A DNA stretch of 44,341 bases from an uncultured Clostridia bacterium (GTDB lineage Bacteria > Bacillota > Clostridia > RUG12999): positions 1-44,341 of the forward strand of contig CAKVOK010000026.1 of assembly GCA_934792465.1 (NCBI GenBank), in the 5' to 3' direction. Position numbers and translations under genes: made by a program. This document shows positions 37,559-44,341 of the stretch, in pieces. The notes under the pieces were generated by a model that saw only the letters and a list, made by a program, of their open reading frames with translations, made no database searches and was not told the origin of the DNA. Position 1 is the first letter of the stretch. The number at the start of each line of letters is the position of its first letter.

Positions 37559-39211
37559 ATGAGATTAAAAACAATGATAAATCTTATGAAAAACATACGC
37601 TGGCGGACAATGTTCGGCAAATTCAGAAGAATAATAATTCTTTGCTTCATAATACCTGTAATATTCCTTGATATTATAGTTGCGGTAATCTATTCGGGAA
37701 AGCTCAAAACCGAGATAGAAAATAATCTGAACGTTGCATATCTGCGGACATCAATCAGCCTGGAAGAACAGTTTAAGCAGATTAACGACACTTTCACGCT
37801 GATAACGCAGAACAGCATGACAAACCGCTTTTTGACAAGCGATATAGAGGATATGACGGGCAGGGAAGCCGGTGCGATGGGCGGCACGATAGCCTCGCTT
37901 ATAAATAATGCGGTCAATTCGAACAATGTAATAAAATCAATAGGGCTCTACAGTCCGTACAGCGGATATTTCCTTTCAAATTCGTCAAGCGGCATGGCAG
38001 ATAAGCTTTCGCCGAAATGGTATAAAAAATATCTGAAAGGCGGGAAAAGCGAATTTATATATTCGGGCGGCAAATATATCACTGTTTGCCACGGGATATA
38101 TTTCAGCGGAGATTTTACGGGACTTATGATTTTTGAACTGGATAAGGAGCGGCTGGCGCAAAAGCTGCGTTTGGAGGATTATAAACTGGATATAGGCGTT
38201 GTCCTTATGGATATGGACAATAAAATAGTATTTGAAACGGGAAATACAACGGGCGACGGCAAAAGAACGTATAATTTGAGCAACGAATCGCTGCGAATGA
38301 CGTTTGCCGAGGGGAACAATACAAGCGTGGTTTATAAAACGGCGGGCATATATTTTCTGATATATTTTGCGGCAAGCCTTGTTCTTGTGTTCGTACTGGC
38401 GTTTGTCTGCTCGATGCTTCTTTACGACAGCATAGCGGATATACTTTCGCAGATAGACATTACGGACGAAAGGGAGAATGTCGGGAATATAAAAAAGATG
38501 AACAGCACAGTGCTGGAAACCGTTAAAAATACGGAGAATATCGAAGGTAAAATCGCACAGAGCCTAAACGCATTGCATACGGCGCAGCTTTCCGCATTGC
38601 AAATGCAGATAAATCCGCATTTTGTGTTTAACGTTTTGAATTACGCCAATTCCGTAATTTTGGAAATAACAGGATGCGACAACGACGCAGTTCGGATTAT
38701 AGTTCTGCTGTGCGATATTCTGCAATTCGCAATGGACGAACCGAAATACGAAACCACAGTCGAACAGGAGCTTGAAATAGTCGAAAAGTATATCGAAATT
38801 GAACGTCTTAAAACGGGACTTGATTTTGAAACCGTGTGGGACGTGGACGAATCGCTGAGAAAATGCGTATGTTTAAAAATGTTTTTGCAGCCGATTATCG
38901 AAAATTCCGTTGCACACGGATTTAAACGGGCGAGGGAGCGGAACGGTGTGCTGAAAATAAGCATAAAAAACAGGGGAGAGTTCATGATATTCACGGTTGA
39001 GGACAACGGCTTCGGAATGACGGAGGAAAAGCTGAGTACGATACGGGGTCAGCTGGAAGCGCCGTTCGAGGATTTCGCAAAGCATATCGGCATACGAAAT
39101 GTAAATCAGAGAATCAAGCTTGTGTACGGCAACGACTGCGGAATAAAAATAGATTCGGATTCGGGCGGAACGACAGTTGTCATGACGCTCCGCAAGGATA
39201 AAAAGAATTGA
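37559..39211 (+). CDS. YesM-type sensor histidine kinase
   Basis: A 550-residue membrane kinase with a first transmembrane segment at residues 25-45, an extracellular sensor of about 215 residues, a second at about 264-290, then a HAMP-like linker. The His_kinase domain has phospho-acceptor H354 in LQMQINPHFVFNVLN, and the HATPase_c domain has FLQPIIENSVAHGF and VEDNGFGMTEEKL. This is the LytS/YesM class, which senses extracellular sugars in Firmicutes. GAGAGGTG precedes the ATG. It forms an operon with the AraC-type regulator. Confidence 0.94.
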   Translation: MRLKTMINLMKNIRWRTMFGKFRRIIILCFIIPVIFLDIIVAVIYSGKLKTEIENNLNVAYLRTSISLEEQFKQINDTFTLITQNSMTNRFLTSDIEDMTGREAGAMGGTIASLINNAVNSNNVIKSIGLYSPYSGYFLSNSSSGMADKLSPKWYKKYLKGGKSEFIYSGGKYITVCHGIYFSGDFTGLMIFELDKERLAQKLRLEDYKLDIGVVLMDMDNKIVFETGNTTGDGKRTYNLSNESLRMTFAEGNNTSVVYKTAGIYFLIYFAASLVLVFVLAFVCSMLLYDSIADILSQIDITDERENVGNIKKMNSTVLETVKNTENIEGKIAQSLNALHTAQLSALQMQINPHFVFNVLNYANSVILEITGCDNDAVRIIVLLCDILQFAMDEPKYETTVEQELEIVEKYIEIERLKTGLDFETVWDVDESLRKCVCLKMFLQPIIENSVAHGFKRARERNGVLKISIKNRGEFMIFTVEDNGFGMTEEKLSTIRGQLEAPFEDFAKHIGIRNVNQRIKLVYGNDCGIKIDSDSGGTTVVMTLRKDKKN

Positions 39212-39228
39212 TATAAGGGGAACAAAAT

Positions 39229-41388
39229 ATGTATGTAAGACTTATAAATGACGGAGCAAAAGGCATTATCGAGCCGTTTTTCGACGGCGGCGAAGCATAC
39301 AGAGATTATCATAAATATGAAACAATCGGCAATTATAAGGTCGAACCGCAGGGAGCGGCAAGGCAGACTTGGGCAGATGTGACGTTTAAAGTGAAGCCGC
39401 ACGAAACAACATATGCCGAAAGAGAATGTAAGCTTAATCTCGGACGGTTTGATGAGATATACATAGAATGTAAAATCCCCGAATATATAGTGCTGAAACT
39501 GAGCGTAAACGGCAGCGAAATCATAAATGAAAAAGGCGTCGGCAGAGCGCACGAATATTACGGCACGGCAAAGGAAAAAGAAATAAGAAGTATTCGGATT
39601 GAATTTTATAATAATTCCGAAAATCTTTACGAAGCAGCCGTTTCGTGCATAGGCGTAAGGGACAGCAAGTTTTTGAGCGAGTCGGAGATAAAAGGCGAAA
39701 ACACAATACCGGATTGGGAAGGCTGCTTCGAAGAAAATCCGAGGATAGAACTTCTGACAGGCTTCTTCACCGACGACGGCGATGCGATACGCAGAAAAAT
39801 GAAACTGCCGTTTTTCGCAAAGACGTATGAAAAAACAAAAGAATTTGCGTTGAAATATATGGAATTTGAACCGGAAAAAGAAATTGCGAGAATCGTTACG
39901 AATAATAACGTGGAGCTGTACGGCGGAGCGGCACTGCTTGCTTTTGTCGGATTTGTCGAAAAGGATATGAGGCTGCTGAAAACGGCGGCGCGCTATGCGC
40001 TTTCGCTTGCAAGCTGCCGAACCTGGCACATTGCGGAGAAGGAGCTTGCCGTGGGCATTACCTGGAACGGCAGAGTGTTTTTCGAAGCCTTCGCAAGCTA
40101 CGGTATAAGCGTGTTTTTGGAATTCGGCGGAAGCATACTGACGTGGCACGGCAGAAATTATCTGTACGAGGCACTGGTTAATAAAGGGATTTCAAGACTG
40201 GACGGCGATTTCAAACGCATGGAATATATTTATCATATGAATCAGGGATTGGCGTTTTCGCCGGGATATATTTATGCGCTGATAGCCTTGACGGCACGGT
40301 TTCCGAGATATAAAAAGAGAATCGACGAGATAGAAGCGGACGTTGACGAAATGCTGAAAGGCACGATAAATTCGGACGGCGGTATGGTTGAGGGACTCGG
40401 ATATTATTCGTATACCATGGAATCGTATTGCCTGACGGCGTGTGCATTGGCAAAATACAGAGGTAAAAGCATATTTGAATATATAAACGGCAGATTGGAT
40501 AAAACAAGCGATTTCGCACTTTCGATGACAGGCGGCAATAATGTTTTCAGAGCAGTGGGAGATACCGGCAGATATGAATTTTTGAGGCATATATGTATGT
40601 TTATGTATCAGTCCACAAAAAATCCGATGTGGAAAAAATATCATGAAATTTGTGTCTCAAAACACCCGGAAGGGCAGGCGATAGGCGCATGGAATCTTTC
40701 GTATCTGATATACGGCGAGCCGCTGGAAAAGGAAGAATGTGCAGGAGATACGGAAGATAAATTCTGTTGCTTCCCCGATTGCGGATATACATATTTAAAA
40801 CGTGACAAAGTCGAATTTTTTGCAATATCCGGCAAGAGCTTTTCGCATTGCCACCCCGATAAAGGCAGCTTTACAATAGAATTGGACGGTGAACCCGTGC
40901 TGATAGACAGGGGCATGACGGCATATAACGAAACGTGTGCGGACGAGATTTCGTCGAGTGCGGCACACAACCTTGCCGTTCCCGTGATTGACGGATATAT
41001 GATGAACCAGAATTCGCAGCACGGCTACGGCAGCACAATGCGGAAAAGCACCTTTGAAAACGGCGTGCTTGAATGGGTTTGCGACAACGATAATGTATGG
41101 GACAAAAGCATAGTTAAAAAGAACGTAAGAACGATAATATCCGACAATCCGTATGAATACACGGTAACGGACGAGTTTGAATTTACAAGACCGATGAAAG
41201 CGGCATTTCTGCTGAATATGTACGATGATAAGCACGTTAAGGCAGAGCCTGTGAATTGGACGCCGGAGGAAACGGAGTATAAGGAGTTCAGCTGCGATTA
41301 TGCGAAAAAAGAAGTTATGCGGCTGAAAATGGTTTCCGAACAGGCGGAAAAAATCAAGCTTGTTACGAAAATACGGATTGTGCGCTGA
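39229..41388 (+). CDS. Heparinase II/III-like polysaccharide lyase
   Basis: A 719-residue protein without a signal peptide. Residues about 1-160 form a beta-rich N-terminal part, about 170-500 an (alpha/alpha) toroid (LAVGITWNGRVFFEAF, GGMVEGLGYYSYTMESY), and about 510-719 a heparinase II/III C-terminal beta sandwich with HCHPDKGSFTIELDG and VLIDRGMTAY, the usual metal/catalytic His region. It probably cleaves uronic-acid-containing oligosaccharides in the cytoplasm by elimination. The exact polymer is unknown. It lies 17 nt after the kinase gene and before a deacetylase. Confidence 0.85.
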   Translation: MYVRLINDGAKGIIEPFFDGGEAYRDYHKYETIGNYKVEPQGAARQTWADVTFKVKPHETTYAERECKLNLGRFDEIYIECKIPEYIVLKLSVNGSEIINEKGVGRAHEYYGTAKEKEIRSIRIEFYNNSENLYEAAVSCIGVRDSKFLSESEIKGENTIPDWEGCFEENPRIELLTGFFTDDGDAIRRKMKLPFFAKTYEKTKEFALKYMEFEPEKEIARIVTNNNVELYGGAALLAFVGFVEKDMRLLKTAARYALSLASCRTWHIAEKELAVGITWNGRVFFEAFASYGISVFLEFGGSILTWHGRNYLYEALVNKGISRLDGDFKRMEYIYHMNQGLAFSPGYIYALIALTARFPRYKKRIDEIEADVDEMLKGTINSDGGMVEGLGYYSYTMESYCLTACALAKYRGKSIFEYINGRLDKTSDFALSMTGGNNVFRAVGDTGRYEFLRHICMFMYQSTKNPMWKKYHEICVSKHPEGQAIGAWNLSYLIYGEPLEKEECAGDTEDKFCCFPDCGYTYLKRDKVEFFAISGKSFSHCHPDKGSFTIELDGEPVLIDRGMTAYNETCADEISSSAAHNLAVPVIDGYMMNQNSQHGYGSTMRKSTFENGVLEWVCDNDNVWDKSIVKKNVRTIISDNPYEYTVTDEFEFTRPMKAAFLLNMYDDKHVKAEPVNWTPEETEYKEFSCDYAKKEVMRLKMVSEQAEKIKLVTKIRIVR

Positions 41389-41408
41389 CAAAAAAAGGGA
41401 GTGGAAAT

Positions 41409-42254
41409 ATGTTGAAAATCAGGTTTCCGGAATGGAAAAGAAAAGCCGTAACATTAAGCTATGACGACGGTTTCATAACGGATTTGAGATTGGCAGAGCT
41501 GCTGAAAAAACATGGCATGAAAGCAACGTTTAATATGAATTTCGGATTGTGGACAGACGAAAGCGAAAAGGACGAAAACCGTGATAAAACATGGAGCAAA
41601 CTTAAGCTTTCGGAGATGAAACGTATTTATGAAACGGGACATGAGATTGCGGCACACGGACTTACTCATGCGTCATTTTGGGAGATTACACCGCAGGAAA
41701 TCGTATATGAAATAACGGAATGCAGAAAAAGACTTGAGCATGAACTCGGAACTGTTGTACGCGGCATGGCATATCCGAACGGATATAAGAAATCGGAGGA
41801 AGTATTGAATATTGTGAGAAACTGCGGAATCTGCTATGCGAGAACAACGGTTTCGACGGAAAGCTATACGAATAATTTTCAGCCGGCGGATTGGCTGGAG
41901 CTTCCGGCAACCTGCCACCATGATAACCCAAGGCTGCTTGAATTGGCGGAATCGTTTGTAAATACAACTCCCGTGTTCGACCAAAATTTTGTGTTTTATC
42001 TGTGGGGACACAGCTGGGAATTTCAGGCTCATGATAATTGGGAAGTGATAGAGCGGTTTGCGGAAACGGTGTCGGGAAAATCCGACGTTTGGTATGTTAC
42101 GAATATCGAATTGCATGACTATACAACGGCATTCAGAAGCCTGCAAAGAAGTGCGGACGGAAAAATCGTATATAATCCGACAAATTCAAAGGTGTGGGCA
42201 AGCTCGGGCGGAAAAGACATTGCTATTGCGCCGGGAGAAACCGTTAAACTTTAA
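41409..42254 (+). CDS. Polysaccharide deacetylase (NodB-homology) family protein
   Basis: A 281-residue cytoplasmic protein. NodB motif 1 is LSYDDGF with D19/D20, motif 2 is H83-G-L-T-H87 (metal His pair), and later motifs are RGMAYPNG and a C-terminal FYLWGHSWEF. It should be a metal-dependent carbohydrate esterase that removes acetyl groups, probably from the oligosaccharide handled by the neighbouring lyase. There is no signal peptide, which fits intracellular action on imported oligomers. GGGAGTGG precedes the ATG. Confidence 0.9.
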   Translation: MLKIRFPEWKRKAVTLSYDDGFITDLRLAELLKKHGMKATFNMNFGLWTDESEKDENRDKTWSKLKLSEMKRIYETGHEIAAHGLTHASFWEITPQEIVYEITECRKRLEHELGTVVRGMAYPNGYKKSEEVLNIVRNCGICYARTTVSTESYTNNFQPADWLELPATCHHDNPRLLELAESFVNTTPVFDQNFVFYLWGHSWEFQAHDNWEVIERFAETVSGKSDVWYVTNIELHDYTTAFRSLQRSADGKIVYNPTNSKVWASSGGKDIAIAPGETVKL

Positions 42255-42315
42255 TGTATCAGCTACGCTTGTTAAAAGCTGAAATAGAACAAAAACGAGG
42301 AAAGGAGTGGTAGCA

Positions 42316-43791
42316 TTGCAAAGCATGAAAATATGCGGGAAAGGAGGGAAAAGAAAGACGTTTAAGAGGATTTTGTCATATGCGCTTTCGGCGCTTATGC
42401 TGTGCGGACTGCTCGGCTGTACGCCGGGCGGAAACAATAGGGTTAAGCTCGTGTGGGTAGTACCCGGAGAAAAAAAATCGAATTTTGCACAGGTGGAAGA
42501 AGAAATTAACAGGATTACAAAAGAAAGAATCGGAGTAAACGTAAAATTTGAATTTATACCGTCAAGCTACGGCAGTCGTGTTAATGCGAAAATCGAAGCC
42601 GGAGAGGATATAGACCTCTGCTTCACAGGCTATCTCGATTCGTATGAAGCGAGAGTTTACGACAATAAGCTTGTCGAATTGGACGAATTGCTGAAAGAAA
42701 CCCCAAAGCTGAAAAAATCAGTACCCGAATATTTGTGGGACGGTGCAAGGGTAAAAGGAAAAATCTATGCCGTGCCGAACGAACAAATCACATCTGTATC
42801 CACGGCACTTGTTGTCAGCCGCGATTTGGCGGATAAATACGGTTATGATTTATCGGGGATTCGCTCGACATACGATATAGAGCCTTTTTTGAAGCTTTTG
42901 AAAGAAAACGAACCGAATATGTATCCGATACGTGTGAATTGGGGACTGAACGGATTTGGGTCGATAGATGATAATAAGTTTACGGAGGCTTCAGTCGGCG
43001 GAGTTATGATAGTGAATGAAAACGGAAAAATAAGTACGGAGCTTATAACGGAAAGTGCCGAAAAGCTGAAAGCGGCAAAGACTCTGAGCGAATGGTATAA
43101 GAAAGGCTATATACGGCGCGATGTTGCAATTGCGATGGACAGTGCGGAAGACCTTGCGGCAGGGAAATACGGTGTATGGTTTGAAACGTACAAACCCGGA
43201 GTCGAATGGCAAAGAAAGCTTATGACGGGAAACAACGTGTATGCCGTGCAGGTGTCAAAGCCGTATCTCTCGACGAGCGCAATGCAGTCTGCAATGACGG
43301 GAATAAGCATATCCTCGAAATATCCGAAGCAATCTCTGAAGCTTCTGGAATTGGTAAATACCGAACCGGAAATTCTGAATTTGCTGACGTATGGCATCGA
43401 GGGCGAGAACTACAGAAAAACAGCAGATAATGTTGTTGAAAGAACGGAAAATGTGTTTTCCAATTCGACGTGGCTATTCGGTAACCAGTTTATCGTATAT
43501 ACCGAAAGAAACCATGACGAGGATATTTGGGAAAAGACAAAACAGATTAATGAAAGCTCCGAAAAATCCCCTTTGATAGGTTTCAGCGCAGATACCTCCA
43601 ATATAAAACAAGAAATAATCAAATGCAACGAAACCGTATCGAAATATAACGTCTGTAACAACGGTACGGAAGATCCGGATACGTATTGGGCGGATTTCGA
43701 CAGGGAATTGAAACAGAGCGGAGCGGAAAAAATCAGGCGCGAGCTTGAAAAGCAAATCAATAAGTTTTTAAAAAACAAAAACATTGACTAA
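42316..43791 (+). CDS. ABC transporter substrate-binding lipoprotein (oligosaccharide type)
   Basis: A 491-residue lipoprotein with a basic N-terminus, hydrophobic stretch and lipobox LLGC (Cys35), then a large solute-binding fold of the family 1 type (KLVWVVPGEKKSNFAQVEEE, GEDIDLCFTGYL, YAVPNEQ). The C-terminal part resembles the DUF3502 region found in oligosaccharide-binding proteins. It would capture polysaccharide fragments outside the cell. The start is uncertain: TTG 42316 is well spaced from AAAGGAG, while ATG 42325 is further away. No permease or ATPase gene is seen before the window ends. Confidence 0.88.
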   Translation: MQSMKICGKGGKRKTFKRILSYALSALMLCGLLGCTPGGNNRVKLVWVVPGEKKSNFAQVEEEINRITKERIGVNVKFEFIPSSYGSRVNAKIEAGEDIDLCFTGYLDSYEARVYDNKLVELDELLKETPKLKKSVPEYLWDGARVKGKIYAVPNEQITSVSTALVVSRDLADKYGYDLSGIRSTYDIEPFLKLLKENEPNMYPIRVNWGLNGFGSIDDNKFTEASVGGVMIVNENGKISTELITESAEKLKAAKTLSEWYKKGYIRRDVAIAMDSAEDLAAGKYGVWFETYKPGVEWQRKLMTGNNVYAVQVSKPYLSTSAMQSAMTGISISSKYPKQSLKLLELVNTEPEILNLLTYGIEGENYRKTADNVVERTENVFSNSTWLFGNQFIVYTERNHDEDIWEKTKQINESSEKSPLIGFSADTSNIKQEIIKCNETVSKYNVCNNGTEDPDTYWADFDRELKQSGAEKIRRELEKQINKFLKNKNID

Positions 43792-43820
43792 AAAATATAA
43801 TTTTAGGGAGGAAACGAAAA

Positions 43821-44341
43821 ATGAGAAAAAACAAAATTCTTGCCGGATTACTCGGTATAGCTATGGCGGCTTCCATGCTGCCGGTAACTGTTGCGGCAGA
43901 TACTTCGGAAAGCGGAAACAGCTTTACAAACGCTTGGGGAGATGTCATAAAAGCCGAAGATTGTCTGTATTATGAGGATTTTGAAAACTATACGGGAAAT
44001 AACTTTGATATTTCTGCCGATATTCAGGGAAAAGGATATTGGCACAGCTCGGTTACGGAAAAAGACGGTAACAAAGCGATGAGATACTATGCAACACCGA
44101 ATGCAAAAACAACCGATGAAGAGGGTAACGAAACAGCGGTTGAATATGATTCGGCAGACGGAAAAGCACTTCTGAACAACGAAATACTTCCGAAAACAAC
44201 GGATATAAATAACAACGGATGGTATGAAATAGGCTATACATATTATGCGGACGATATGAGAGCGTATATGACAAATATATTCGGCGTATATATGGATAAA
44301 TCAATAGTTTCCAGATTGGCAAGTCATAATTGGTCGTATCC
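43821..44341 (+). CDS. Secreted surface protein, N-terminal part (runs off the window)
   Basis: An open frame of 173 complete codons from ATG 43821, behind GGGAGG, with no stop before the window end. Residues 1-25 are a signal peptide (MRKNKILAGLLGIAMAAS, then VTVAA). The mature start TSESGNSFTNAW leads to CLYYEDFENYTG and GYWHSSVTEKDGNKAM, a pattern common at the start of jelly-roll carbohydrate-binding modules. It is 29 nt after the substrate-binding protein gene and in the same direction, so it belongs to the polysaccharide locus. The enzyme domain, if any, is beyond the window. Confidence 0.8.
   Translation, partial: MRKNKILAGLLGIAMAASMLPVTVAADTSESGNSFTNAWGDVIKAEDCLYYEDFENYTGNNFDISADIQGKGYWHSSVTEKDGNKAMRYYATPNAKTTDEEGNETAVEYDSADGKALLNNEILPKTTDINNNGWYEIGYTYYADDMRAYMTNIFGVYMDKSIVSRLASHNWSY

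Noticed and set aside
39106..40149. 347-codon open frame on the minus strand
   Set aside because: Antisense to the heparinase-like gene and the kinase C-terminus, with shadow-type composition and no family match.

Overview
The window looks like chromosome from a low-GC, endospore-forming, anaerobic member of the Clostridia (Bacillota), probably a gut or similar fermentative species. This rests on lone spoVAC and bofA sporulation genes, an AddAB recombination nuclease, the four-cysteine form of ribosomal protein L28, a three-part electron-bifurcating [FeFe] hydrogenase, YesMN-type signalling next to polysaccharide genes, and many TTGACA-17-TATAAT promoters. The genus cannot be named from the sequence. 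No rRNA, tRNA or CRISPR array was seen.

Left part (1-14.3 kb): a palindromic repeat and an 83-bp leader repeat precede a DUF188 protein, a cation efflux transporter and an Agr/LytTR-like two-component pair. Then come a branched-chain aminotransferase (own perfect promoter) and spoVAC. Running the other way is a probable operon tgt-addB-addA-(membrane protein)-bofA, in which the bofA ribosome-binding site lies in a perfect 10-bp hairpin.

Middle (14.4-25 kb): two tandem MarR regulators are coupled to citrate synthase. An ECF-like sigma factor/membrane anti-sigma pair sits between two near-identical terminator hairpins. After it come a SleB-like cell-wall hydrolase, rpmB, an orphan KdpD-like kinase, a DUF1540 mini-protein, acpP and an NSS-family symporter. 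The 720-bp acpP-symporter gap holds two equally spaced triplets of DnaA-box-like 9-mers plus one more box, so it is a candidate origin-like or DnaA-titrating site. Several small composite repeats and an internally deleted IS1634-type element lie in this section.

Hydrogenase island (25.2-33.4 kb): a ten-gene collinear operon, with a Rex-like operator in its leader, carries the HndABCD/HydABC-type bifurcating hydrogenase subunits. Between the first and second subunits is a block of signalling genes: two DRTGG proteins, two histidine-kinase-type ATPases without a phospho-acceptor His, a PHP-domain protein, and a divergent [FeFe]-hydrogenase-like protein that keeps the H-cluster cysteines but has altered motifs. 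It reads as a hydrogen- or redox-sensing module co-transcribed with the enzyme it may control. This is the most interesting system in the window.

Right part (33.5-44.3 kb): a TetR regulator with a sugar isomerase-like protein and a Gfo/Idh/MocA oxidoreductase runs on the minus strand. A plus-strand polysaccharide-use locus follows: AraC-type response regulator, YesM-type kinase, heparinase II/III-like lyase, polysaccharide deacetylase, lipoprotein substrate-binding protein, and a secreted protein cut off by the window end. The TetR gene carries the second copy of the 83-bp leader repeat that also precedes the first gene of the window.
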